This document shows, in pieces, positions 1-7,310 of a stretch of 64,000 nt of DNA (position 1 is the stretch's first letter; every line of letters starts with the position of its first letter). The notes below the pieces were generated by a model. That model saw nothing but the letters and a program-made list of their open reading frames with translations, was not told the origin of the DNA and made no database searches. The stretch is from NCBI GenBank assembly GCA_026645935.1, contig JAPKMP010000009.1, positions 114,455 to 178,454 on the forward strand, written 5' to 3'. The position numbers and the translations under genes are program-made. The stretch is from Candidatus Villigracilaceae bacterium (GTDB taxonomy: Bacteria > Chloroflexota > Anaerolineae > Anaerolineales > Villigracilaceae).

Positions 1-1731
1 GGACTCATTTCATCCGAATCGGCTTCTGCCGCGCTGGGGGAGAAGCCAACCATCGAGCCCGCGCCTCAGACTCCGCCCGGAATTGCCCCAGCCTTCCTGA
101 ACCTTCTCCTCGCCCAAGTCGATTCGCATATTCCCCGCGAGCGGATTCAACGCGGCGGCATGATTGTCATCTCCACGCTGGATTACGACTTGCAGATAAA
201 TGCCGTTTGCGTGACGGAATTGTATGGGTCGCGTCTTGCAGGTTTGCCCGAGTCGTCCACGGAATGCGATGCAGCGCGACTGCTCCCATCCCTGCCGCCG
301 GATTCCACATTCGTAGATTCATCCGCGAGCGCGGTTATTCTCGACTCGAGGAACGGTCAAGTTCTGGCGATGGTGGGAGAGACAATTCAAGGCGTGGAAA
401 CGCCCCTTATCGCCGTACACAACCCGGGATCCGGTCTCGATGCGTTCGTCTATTTGACGGGATTCACCCGCGGCTTGAGTCCAGCCTCTTTAACGTGGGA
501 TATCCCCGGCGAAGACATTAATCCAAATTTCGACGGCACTTATCATGGCGCGATGCGATTGAGAATCGCATTGGCGAACGATTATCAGGTTCCTATCGAG
601 ATGTTGAAAACGCAAATGGGAGTCGAGAACGTCGAAGATATCGCGTCGTCGTTCGGTTTGGATATTAATAATGAAGTTTCACTCCTCGATCTTGCCAGCG
701 CGTACGGCGCGTTTGGGACTCAGGGCGTGAAGTTCGGTCAATATGTAAACGATGATTTTTCGCCTGCCACGTTTCTGCGCGTGGAAGGTGTGGATCGCGG
801 AGTCTTGCTCGATTGGTCTCTGCCCGAAGCGCAGACGGTGGTGACGCCCGCGATGGCGTATTTGATGACGAATGTCTTGAGCGACGAGCCCGCGCGTTTG
901 GATGCGTGGGGCAGGCAGAATGTTTTGGAGCTTGGTTTCCCCGCGGGCGCGAAGCCGGGGCAGACCGCCGATGGAAAAGATGCGTGGATGATCGGATACA
1001 CGCCTTATGTTTCTGTTGCTGTGTGGACGGGTGTGCGCGGAGAGAATGATTTCATCACGCCGAGATTCCCCGCCGCGTTGTGGAATGCGTTGATGCAGGC
1101 CGCTTCTGAGAATCAGCCGAAAGACGGTTGGACCCCGCCGCCGGGAATTTCAACGATGACTGTTTGCGACCCATCTGGCATGCTGCCAACCCGCGAATGC
1201 CCAAATCTTGTCACCGAAGTTTTTCTGAACGGTAGCGAACCGACTCAAGCCGATACTTTGTTCCGCGAGTTTTCGATCAACCGCGAAACAGGTTTGCTTG
1301 CCACTGTGTTCACACCGCCAGAGTTGATCGAAAAGCGCGTGTACATGATCATCCCCGATGAAGCGCGCGAATGGGCGCTGAGCGAAGGTATCCCCGTCCC
1401 GCCGACGTCATATGATGCGATCCAGGCTCCGCCCATAAATCCGTATGTGAACATTACGGCTCCGTCCCTGTTCTCGGATGTGGACGGCAAGGTCTTGATT
1501 TTAGGCACCGCTTCTGGCGATGACTTTTTGTATTATCGCGTGCAAGTGGGGAAGGGATTGAACCCGCAGGAATGGATTCAATTGGGAGAAGACCGCGCCG
1601 AACCTGTTGACGGCGGGATGCTCGCCGAGTGGGATACGACCGGCTTGAGCGGTTTGTACGCCGTCCAGTTGGTTGTCGTCCGCGCCGAGCAGGTGGTGGA
1701 TACGGCGGTGATTCAAGTGACGGTGAAGTAG
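1..1731 (+). CDS. Class A penicillin-binding protein-like, transpeptidase part with decayed active site (5' truncated by window edge)
   Basis: The reading frame is open from base 1, so the N-terminus and any glycosyltransferase domain lie outside the window; 576 residues are visible. The linker ending in a GG-x-STLDYDLQ stretch, the beta-strand AVILDSRNGQVLAMVG and the LLDLASAYGAFGTQG block are typical of the class A PBP transpeptidase fold. The three catalytic motifs are all altered. SxxK reads SGLD at residue 144, SxN reads DYQ near residue 194, and KTG reads KPG near residue 318, followed by the usual DAW-GYTP block. The last 100 residues look like the extra beta-sandwich found at the end of some PBP1 proteins. 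The family normally cross-links peptidoglycan in the periplasm; this copy is probably not an active transpeptidase (inference). A glycosyltransferase or scaffold role remains possible. Confidence 0.8.
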   Translation, partial: GLISSESASAALGEKPTIEPAPQTPPGIAPAFLNLLLAQVDSHIPRERIQRGGMIVISTLDYDLQINAVCVTELYGSRLAGLPESSTECDAARLLPSLPPDSTFVDSSASAVILDSRNGQVLAMVGETIQGVETPLIAVHNPGSGLDAFVYLTGFTRGLSPASLTWDIPGEDINPNFDGTYHGAMRLRIALANDYQVPIEMLKTQMGVENVEDIASSFGLDINNEVSLLDLASAYGAFGTQGVKFGQYVNDDFSPATFLRVEGVDRGVLLDWSLPEAQTVVTPAMAYLMTNVLSDEPARLDAWGRQNVLELGFPAGAKPGQTADGKDAWMIGYTPYVSVAVWTGVRGENDFITPRFPAALWNALMQAASENQPKDGWTPPPGISTMTVCDPSGMLPTRECPNLVTEVFLNGSEPTQADTLFREFSINRETGLLATVFTPPELIEKRVYMIIPDEAREWALSEGIPVPPTSYDAIQAPPINPYVNITAPSLFSDVDGKVLILGTASGDDFLYYRVQVGKGLNPQEWIQLGEDRAEPVDGGMLAEWDTTGLSGLYAVQLVVVRAEQVVDTAVIQVTVK

Positions 1732-1740
1732 AGAAACACA

Positions 1741-1848
1741 ATGTCGTTGCGAGTGGCTGGTCGAGACGCAAGCAGTCGAGACCCAGCCCGAAGCAACCTC
1801 CATATTTGCCAGGAGATTGCTTCGCCGCTCCGCTCCTCGCAATGACAT
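1741..1848. repeat. Dispersed palindromic repeat, family A (copy 1)
   Basis: The left end reads ATGTCGTTGCGAG and the right end CTCCTCGCAATGACAT, so the ends form an imperfect inverted repeat. Inner arms GAAGCAACCTCC and GGAGATTGCTTCG pair in the same way. A GGTCGAGAC...GTCGAGACC hairpin is nested in the left half. Related copies occur at 5848, 6888, 16380, 28983 and 32472. It fills the gap between two convergent genes and encodes nothing convincing. Confidence 0.75.
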
Positions 1849-1852
1849 TAAA

Positions 1853-2566
1853 TTAAAAGAACCAATGACCCACCAGCGCGGACGCGAGCGTCATGCTGAT
1901 ATTGTCGATGTCCTTATAGTGAAGCGACTCGACCACTGCGCCAGCAGTTGCAATTGCAGTAATTGGTAAAAGGTAATTGGTCATTGAGCCGTCAAAGACG
2001 CCTGCGGTGACGTAAATGAAAATCATCACCGCGGACATTACAAATCCGCCGAGGAAGACGCTCACTGTCCCCGCAATGGACTTTTCTTGACTCCATGCCA
2101 GTTTCGCCGAAGCGAACCTTCTGCCGACAATGTCCGCGATGCCGTCGCCGCCGCACATCATCATCAACGCGATGATGCCGATGGGGGAATCTTTCCAGTA
2201 GACAACGGTCAACACAACGAACATGATCCCATAGTACAGCGGTCCGCGCAGAATCTCCTTCGGGTCGCCGGTACGGGACATGGCGTCCACTGAGGCTTTG
2301 TCTTTGATCACGCCGAAGCCAATAAGAGCGAACTGCGCCGTGATCGCAAACGGAACCAGCGCCGCCAGCCAGCGAGCGGATGGGGCGTCATCAAATAGAA
2401 ACCAGCACAATACGAACAGTGGACCCGTGCCGATGTGAATGATCTTGCGGCTGAGTTTGCTGTCCATCCACCCGCGATGGGCGATGAAATCCATGATGCG
2501 CAGGAAGGAGAGGGAAAGGACGAAGGTGAGAATGAGGGCGATGTAGTTGTTCAATGAGAACTCCAT
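1853..2566 (-). CDS. Phytol/dolichol kinase-like or phosphatidate cytidylyltransferase-like membrane protein
   Basis: This 237-residue protein is almost wholly hydrophobic, with about seven predicted membrane segments. The motif SRKIIHIGTGPLF near residues 39-51 and the block GGDGIADIVGRRF followed by K-S-x-x-GT are hallmarks of the CTP-dependent polyprenol/phytol kinase family, which is related to CdsA. The likely reaction is phosphorylation of a membrane isoprenoid alcohol, but the substrate cannot be read from sequence. It converges on the PBP gene and is separated from it by a palindromic repeat. The first ATG of the frame is used; no clear Shine-Dalgarno is seen in front of it. Confidence 0.75.
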   Translation of the reverse strand: MEFSLNNYIALILTFVLSLSFLRIMDFIAHRGWMDSKLSRKIIHIGTGPLFVLCWFLFDDAPSARWLAALVPFAITAQFALIGFGVIKDKASVDAMSRTGDPKEILRGPLYYGIMFVVLTVVYWKDSPIGIIALMMMCGGDGIADIVGRRFASAKLAWSQEKSIAGTVSVFLGGFVMSAVMIFIYVTAGVFDGSMTNYLLPITAIATAGAVVESLHYKDIDNISMTLASALVGHWFF

Positions 2567-2596
2567 AAGATCTAGTTTGCATAATTTAACCCGTGA

Positions 2597-2626
2597 TTGA
2601 ATGTTTGGTTGTTCATCGACTATAAT
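2597..2626 (+). promoter_or_regulatory. Sigma70-type promoter of the lipoprotein gene at 2662
   Basis: TTGAAT (2597-2602) and a perfect TATAAT (2621-2626) are spaced by 18 nt, and the gene begins about 35 nt further on. Confidence 0.55.
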
Positions 2627-2661
2627 CCGCCATTGCTTTTACCAAGACCATGGAGGTTACT

Positions 2662-3048
2662 ATGTATACTCAACTTAAGATTATTGCTCTCGCCCTGAGC
2701 ATTCTACTTTCCGCCTGCGGAGCATCTGCTTCGGGGGGAGCGAGGACCGCCGTCGAAGGCTACATCACCGCTCTGGCGACCAAAGACCAAGCCGCCCTCA
2801 TCTCCAACTCCTGCGCCGACTGGGAAGATGACGCCCTGATCGAACTCGACTCCTTCGCCCTCGTCGAAGTCACCGTGGACGGAATGTCCTGCGCCGAATC
2901 CGGCACGGATGGTGACAAAACCCTCGTCGACTGCACCGGCATGTTGAACATGAGCTACAACGGCGAACCCCAATCCCTCGACCTCGCCGACCGCACCTAC
3001 GAAGTCATCGAACAAGACGGCAACTGGCTCGTCTGCGGAGTACGTTAA
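2662..3048 (+). CDS. Small lipoprotein of unknown function
   Basis: The 128-residue product starts with a lipoprotein signal ending in the lipobox LLSACG, so the mature N-terminal Cys should be lipid-anchored outside the membrane. The ATG at 2662 is chosen over an in-frame ATG at 2650 because GGAGG (2652-2656) lies 5 nt before it. The mature part has an acidic, two-cysteine-pair region and ends in WLVCGVR. Its length and pattern (a helix beginning VEGYITALATKDQ, then strands) suggest an NTF2-like/DUF4878-type fold, but this is only a guess. It stands alone between the kinase-like gene and the acylation cluster, with a palindromic repeat on its 3' side. Confidence 0.7.
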   Translation: MYTQLKIIALALSILLSACGASASGGARTAVEGYITALATKDQAALISNSCADWEDDALIELDSFALVEVTVDGMSCAESGTDGDKTLVDCTGMLNMSYNGEPQSLDLADRTYEVIEQDGNWLVCGVR

Positions 3049-3057
3049 GAGCATCTC

Positions 3058-3130
3058 ACCACGAAGGGTCACAAAGGTACACGAAGGAAGAACTTAAAAA
3101 CCTTTGTGACCCTTCGTGACACTTTGTGGT
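3058..3130. repeat. Long inverted repeat (CACGAAGGGTCACAAAGG type)
   Basis: The arms at 3060-3078 and 3100-3118 are a perfect 19-bp inverted repeat around a 21-nt loop. The pattern continues outward (ACCA.../...TGGT). It lies just after the lipoprotein stop and could act as a terminator hairpin, though no T-run follows on the + strand. The word style (CACAAAG, ACGAAG) resembles the AACGCAAAG repeats near 39.8 kb. Confidence 0.7.
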
Positions 3131-3140
3131 TAAAAAATCC

Positions 3141-3257
3141 ATGAAGCGTCTCTTCTCTCGAGAAAATTTACTCTCCCTCCTCCTCTGCCTCATCCTCATC
3201 GCCCTCGTCATCTTCACCGCAGACTCGAGCCCCACATGGATCTATCAAGGCTTCTAA
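3141..3257 (+). CDS. DltX-like 38-residue membrane microprotein
   Basis: The open frame ATG 3141 to TAA 3257 encodes a short basic N-terminus (MKRLFSREN), one hydrophobic helix (about residues 10-27) and the C-terminal tail SSPTWIYQGF with Tyr35. The stop abuts the ATG of the MBOAT gene with no intervening base, so the two are almost certainly cotranslated. In Gram-positive dlt operons the microprotein DltX has the same layout, one helix and a C-terminal aromatic-I-Y-x-x-F tail. Its tyrosine is reported to accept the acyl group from DltB before transfer. Function here is inferred from architecture and position. It is shorter than the usual annotation cutoff and has no strong Shine-Dalgarno. 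Confidence 0.65.
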   Translation: MKRLFSRENLLSLLLCLILIALVIFTADSSPTWIYQGF

Positions 3258-4682
3258 ATGGCGCTTGAAAACATCCTGATTCTCGCCGCCGCCTCGCTCC
3301 TCTGGGCAACCATCTTCCGCAACTATGGCAGGACGTGGTTCATGCTCATCGCCAGCGTCATCGTCATCTTCTGGCTGCAACCCGCCCTCCCCATCCGCGG
3401 CGCCGACTTCTTCGCGCCCGTCGCCACACTCGTGCTCGTCGTCCTCACCTGGTTCATCACCGCCGACGACGAAACCCGCAAGCAGCGCAAAAACGGAATC
3501 ATCCTTGCCATCGTCGCAGGCGTTGTTCTTTTACTCAACCTCACTCGCTTCATTCCACAACTTCAATTCTTCACCGCCTCGCGCCCACCCCAACTCGAAA
3601 CGACTCTCCTCATCTTTTTGATAACAGGACTGACGCTGTTAGCTTTATCTCGTCTGACACGTTTCAGCGCTTCTTTCTTAACGGTGGGTCTGGTTCTAAC
3701 CATCGGTCTTTTTCTGCTCATCAAGATTCCCGCCCTATCTCTCTGGCTCGCATCTTTCCTACGCACACTCTCCGGTCAATCACTGACCAATGTCTCCGCG
3801 AACGACTTTCGTTGGCTGGGCTTTTCCTACGTCGCTTTTCGCCTTATCCACACCATTCGAGATAAACAATCGGGTCGCTTCCCCTCCGTAGACGTGGGCG
3901 AGTTCATTACCTACGTCATCTTCTTTCCCGCCTTCACTGCCGGTCCCATTGACCGCCTCGAACGTTTCATCAAAGATTTCCGCGCCAGTAGGTCGGATTT
4001 TCAATCCGACCTTTTCCCCGCAGGTCAACGCCTGCTGCTCGGCTTGTTCAAAAAATTTGTCATCGCCGACGCACTGGCGCTCATCGCCTTGAACGACACC
4101 AACGCAACCCAAGTCACCTCCACGGTTTGGATGTGGGTCATCGTCTACGCCTATGCCTTCCAAATTTACTTCGACTTCAGCGGCTATACCGACATTGCTC
4201 TCAGCATCGCGCAATTGCTCGGAATCAAACTGCCAGAGAACTTCGCCTCGCCATACCTCAAACCCAATCTGACCCAATTCTGGAACAACTGGCACATGAC
4301 TCTCACGCAGTGGTTCCGCGCGTATTTCTTTAATCCCATCACCCGCTGGCTCAGGTCTTGGCAGAAACCGATGTCCATCCCGATGATGATTCTGCTGACC
4401 CAAGTCGCCACCATGCTGCTCATCGGCTTCTGGCACGGCGTGACATGGAACTTCACCCTCTGGGGCTTATGGCACGGGCTGGGACTCTTCATCCACAACC
4501 GCTGGAACGACGCCACCAAAGCCAAAGCCGCCGCATGGGCAACCACACCAACAAAACAAGCCTTCCTCAACGTTAGCGGCATTCTGCTTACTTTCCATTT
4601 TGTCACAATCGGATGGGTATTCTTCGCATTATCATCGCCCCTTACCTCATGGCAGGTGATTTTGAAATTATTCGGTGCGTAG
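3258..4682 (+). CDS. MBOAT family O-acyltransferase, DltB/AlgI type
   Basis: This is a 474-residue polytopic membrane protein with about 11 hydrophobic segments. The family signatures are present. They are the D/F-S-G-Y-TDIALS block (YFDFSGYTDIALSIAQ), the re-entrant WNNWHMTLTQWFR motif with His346, and the catalytic His393 in GFWHGVTWNF. MBOAT proteins of this type move an acyl group from a carrier protein across the membrane to an extracellular polymer. Its neighbours (microprotein, SGNH proteins, carrier protein and AMP ligase) match a Dlt-like system. A palindromic repeat is inserted in frame at residues 244-252 (RSDFQSDL), and the TAG stop lies inside another repeat. The donor acyl group and the acceptor polymer are unknown. 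Confidence 0.9.
   Translation: MALENILILAAASLLWATIFRNYGRTWFMLIASVIVIFWLQPALPIRGADFFAPVATLVLVVLTWFITADDETRKQRKNGIILAIVAGVVLLLNLTRFIPQLQFFTASRPPQLETTLLIFLITGLTLLALSRLTRFSASFLTVGLVLTIGLFLLIKIPALSLWLASFLRTLSGQSLTNVSANDFRWLGFSYVAFRLIHTIRDKQSGRFPSVDVGEFITYVIFFPAFTAGPIDRLERFIKDFRASRSDFQSDLFPAGQRLLLGLFKKFVIADALALIALNDTNATQVTSTVWMWVIVYAYAFQIYFDFSGYTDIALSIAQLLGIKLPENFASPYLKPNLTQFWNNWHMTLTQWFRAYFFNPITRWLRSWQKPMSIPMMILLTQVATMLLIGFWHGVTWNFTLWGLWHGLGLFIHNRWNDATKAKAAAWATTPTKQAFLNVSGILLTFHFVTIGWVFFALSSPLTSWQVILKLFGA
3988..4012. repeat. GTAGG-type hairpin repeat inside the MBOAT gene
   Basis: GGTCGGATT (3991-3999), TTC, AATCCGACC (4003-4011) form a perfect 9-bp stem. The element begins with GTAGG like the repeats at 4679, 13330, 23319, 51479 and 52000. 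It is in frame and adds residues RSDFQSDL in a loop of the MBOAT protein. Confidence 0.7.
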
Positions 4683-4728
4683 GACGCGTTCTCTTACGCG
4701 TCCGTCGACGTTAGAGAACGTCGACTAC
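4679..4728. repeat. Double-hairpin GTAG...CTAC repeat that supplies the MBOAT stop codon
   Basis: Two hairpins stand in tandem, GGACGCGT...ACGCGTCC and GTCGACGTT-AGAG-AACGTCGAC, bounded by GTAG and CTAC. The TAG at 4680-4682 in the left boundary is the MBOAT stop codon. Confidence 0.7.
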
Positions 4729-4741
4729 ACAACATAATCAT

Positions 4742-5845
4742 ATGAACCAACCCATCAAACCTCTCAACGTCCTCATCAAGGGACTGCTCTTATTCGCCCT
4801 CTTCAACCTCGTCATCGCCGCATGGCAGCCGGGGGTTGGGCAACTCTCGCTATATAACGTCCTCTACCCGGGGCGGGAGCGATTGCCCTTTGGTGAGAGT
4901 CCCAAGCAATCCTACAATCTCAGCCTCTTCGACCTTGATGCGATGTTCGCCTCGCACGTTATCTCTGGCACACCCAAAGCGGAGGATGAGTTCCGCGTCA
5001 TCATCGTGGGCGATTCATCTGTTTGGGGAACCTTGCTCAAGCCAGAAGAAACATTGGCGGGTCAACTCAACGCGGATAATCTCACCGCCTGCGGAAAAAA
5101 TGTCCGTGCGTATAACTTGGGGTATCCGACCATCTCTCTCACCAAAGACGTGATGCTGCTTTCGTATGCAAAGCAATACGACCCTGACCTTGTTATCTGG
5201 ATGACCACGCTCGACGCGTTTCCGCTGGAGAAACAAATGTCCACGCCGTTGGTGGCTAACAATGAAGAAAAGGTTCGGGAATTGGTAACCAATTACGGCT
5301 TAAGAGTCGAGGCGGATGACTCCAATTTCGAAGTCAAATCGTTCTGGGATAAAACCTTCATTGGCAATCGTCGCGCGTGGGCGGACTTCTTCCGCTTGCA
5401 AATTTATGGCGTGATGTGGTCTGCTACGGGTATTGACCAGGTCTATCCATCCGATTACGAAAAGGCACAAACCGATTTTGAAGCGGACGAAAGTTACCAC
5501 GACCTGACCGCGCCGCTGACCGAAGATGAGCTTGCCATCAACGCGTTGGAAACTGGGTTTCGAGTTGTGGGCGAGACGCCCATGCTGCTCGTAAATGAGC
5601 CGATGTTAATAAGTTCGGGCGCGAACAGCGACATCCGCTATAATTTTTTCTACCCGCGCTGGGCGTATGACGATTACCGCGAGATCATGACGGCGTTGAG
5701 TGAACGCGACGGCTGGACGTATGTGGATTTGTGGGACATCGCCCCTGCAAATGAATTCACCAATAGCGCGATTCATTTGACGCCTGCGGGAGAGAATTTG
5801 CTGGCAGAGAATCTCGCGCCATATATTTTGGAAAATTGTAAATAA
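4742..5845 (+). CDS. Membrane-anchored SGNH-fold protein, DltD/AlgJ-like
   Basis: The 367-residue product has one N-terminal membrane helix (about residues 13-28) and a long extracytoplasmic domain. The SGNH block I reads VGDSSVWG with Ser92, and block V reads NSAIHLTPAGE with His345. The Asp usually found three residues before the His is replaced by Ser, so the catalytic triad may be completed differently. In Dlt and alginate O-acetylation systems a protein of this kind works beside the MBOAT and hands the acyl group to the polymer. Its position directly after the MBOAT gene supports the same role. The start ATG has no Shine-Dalgarno, and a CATAAT box lies just before it. Confidence 0.8.
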   Translation: MNQPIKPLNVLIKGLLLFALFNLVIAAWQPGVGQLSLYNVLYPGRERLPFGESPKQSYNLSLFDLDAMFASHVISGTPKAEDEFRVIIVGDSSVWGTLLKPEETLAGQLNADNLTACGKNVRAYNLGYPTISLTKDVMLLSYAKQYDPDLVIWMTTLDAFPLEKQMSTPLVANNEEKVRELVTNYGLRVEADDSNFEVKSFWDKTFIGNRRAWADFFRLQIYGVMWSATGIDQVYPSDYEKAQTDFEADESYHDLTAPLTEDELAINALETGFRVVGETPMLLVNEPMLISSGANSDIRYNFFYPRWAYDDYREIMTALSERDGWTYVDLWDIAPANEFTNSAIHLTPAGENLLAENLAPYILENCK

Positions 5846-5847
5846 CA

Positions 5848-5940
5848 TGTCGTTGCGAGGAGGGTGCCCTTCCTGACGAAGCAACCTTCCAATATCAGGG
5901 GATTGCTTCGGGCGAAGAGCAAGTGCGCCCTCGCAATGAC
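5848..5940. repeat. Dispersed palindromic repeat, family A (copy 2)
   Basis: The ends CATGTCGTTGCGAGGAGG and CCCTCGCAATGAC form an imperfect inverted repeat with inner GACGAAGCAACC and GGGGATTGCTTCG arms. It separates two genes of the acylation cluster. Confidence 0.75.
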
Positions 5941-5955
5941 TTAACAGGAGTTTGA

Positions 5956-6882
5956 ATGAAAGTAAGTCAACTTTTTCTTTCAACTATCACGCTGCTTGCC
6001 GCTTGCACAACTGCCCCAGCAGCAACATCGCAACCAGAAATTCAATCCACATCCACACCTGAAGCGACTGAAACCGAAGTTGTAATCGCCGTTACCGAAG
6101 AATCCGCGCTGACGCCGCGCCCGACTCTCGCACCCGACGAATGGAAGACATTGCCGGTCATTCCCGAAGTGACCGACACCGCCCGCGAAATCTACAAACA
6201 CGGACAGGAACTCGGACGCGACCCGACGCATTTCTCCAAGGTGGGTGACTGCCAGACCAACACTGGTTTCTATCTCGTAGATTTTGATAAAAAAGGGGCA
6301 TACAGCCTCGGCGAAGAGTACGCTCACTTGCAGGATACGATTGAATACTATCAGGGTTCCTTCTCGCGAACCAGCCTCGCCATGCGCGATGGGTATAACG
6401 TTGCCGCCATTCTGACTCCCTTGCGCGCCGACCCCAAACAATGTGAGAAGAACGAAAATCCCATTCAGTGCGAGTTCCGTCTGCACAACCCCAGCATTGC
6501 CATCATCAGCCTGGAAACCAATTTCAGCGGACGTCCCGCCGATGACTACGGCAAGTACATGCGTCAGATCATCGAATACTCCATCGAGCAGGGCGTGGTG
6601 CCGATCCTCGCTACCAAAGGCGACAACCTCGAAGGCGATCACAGCATCAACGCCGAGATCGCGAATATCGCTTTAGAATTCGACATCCCGCTGTGGAATT
6701 TCTGGGCGGCGTTGCAGCCTTTGCCGAATCACGGTCATTCCGTCGAATTGAATGACGGCTTCCATCTCTCGTTCTCGCGCAACTTCTTCGACAAGCCAAA
6801 GAACATGCTCAGTGGCTGGCCCTGGCGGAATCTCACGGCTTTGCAGGCGTTGGATGCAGTGAGGGTGGGGCTGAATCAATAA
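5956..6882 (+). CDS. SGNH-hydrolase-like lipoprotein with Cys in place of the nucleophilic Ser
   Basis: The 308-residue product begins with a lipoprotein signal (LLAACTT) followed by a Thr/Pro/Glu-rich spacer to about residue 55. The folded part resembles bacterial SGNH hydrolases. It has a block I-like VGDCQ with Cys99 where GDS is expected, a middle strand VVPILATKGDN, and a block V-like NDGFHLS with Asp267 and His270. AGGAG precedes the ATG. Its place between the DltD-like gene and the carrier protein gene suggests an accessory esterase or transferase on the outer membrane face, perhaps removing or relocating the acyl group (inference). Repeats of family A flank it on both sides. Confidence 0.65.
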   Translation: MKVSQLFLSTITLLAACTTAPAATSQPEIQSTSTPEATETEVVIAVTEESALTPRPTLAPDEWKTLPVIPEVTDTAREIYKHGQELGRDPTHFSKVGDCQTNTGFYLVDFDKKGAYSLGEEYAHLQDTIEYYQGSFSRTSLAMRDGYNVAAILTPLRADPKQCEKNENPIQCEFRLHNPSIAIISLETNFSGRPADDYGKYMRQIIEYSIEQGVVPILATKGDNLEGDHSINAEIANIALEFDIPLWNFWAALQPLPNHGHSVELNDGFHLSFSRNFFDKPKNMLSGWPWRNLTALQALDAVRVGLNQ

Positions 6883-6887
6883 ATAAA

Positions 6888-7007
6888 ATGTCTTTGCGAG
6901 GAGGGTGCTCTTCCCGACGAAGCAATCCCCAACGAATGAGGAGGTTGCTTCGGGCAACCCCGAAGGACATCGGGGCAAGCGAACAAGAACGCCCTTGCAA
7001 CGACATT
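6888..7007. repeat. Dispersed palindromic repeat, family A (copy 3)
   Basis: Ends ATGTCTTTGCGAGGAGG and CCCTTGCAACGACAT pair imperfectly, with inner GACGAAGCAATCCCC and GGAGGTTGCTTCGGG arms. An extra CCCCGAAGGACATCGGGG hairpin is nested in the right half. Confidence 0.75.
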
Positions 7008-7030
7008 ATTAAATAAAAAAGGAATCATTC

Positions 7031-7279
7031 ATGACAACCGAAATCATCACCCCCATCGCAAAGTTCATTGCCGAAAAGATTCTCAAGCAGCCGAATAAAA
7101 TCATCTCTGCCGATGAAGCCCTCCTCTCGAGCGGACTAATCGACTCGTTCAGCCTAATGGACTTGGCGCTCTTCATAGAAGATACCTTCGGCATCCGCGT
7201 GGAAGATACTGAATTGAATGCAGAAACGTTCGACAATCTCAATCAATTGGCTGCGCTCATTTCTTCCCGTAAATCGTAG
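7031..7279 (+). CDS. Acyl/aminoacyl carrier protein, DltC-like
   Basis: The 82-residue acidic helical protein carries the phosphopantetheine attachment motif LIDSFSLMDLALFIE with the DS-F serine near residue 39. The motif context (L-I-D-S-F, then a second acidic helix) matches stand-alone carrier proteins that pair with an AMP ligase. AAAAAGGA precedes the ATG. The carrier should take the activated acyl group from the ligase encoded next and present it to the MBOAT at the membrane. Size and order match dltC in Gram-positive operons, but the partner ligase is not a D-alanine ligase by its motifs. Confidence 0.85.
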   Translation: MTTEIITPIAKFIAEKILKQPNKIISADEALLSSGLIDSFSLMDLALFIEDTFGIRVEDTELNAETFDNLNQLAALISSRKS

Positions 7280-7310
7280 GGATACGATATATCGTGTCCC
7301 TGCCAACACA

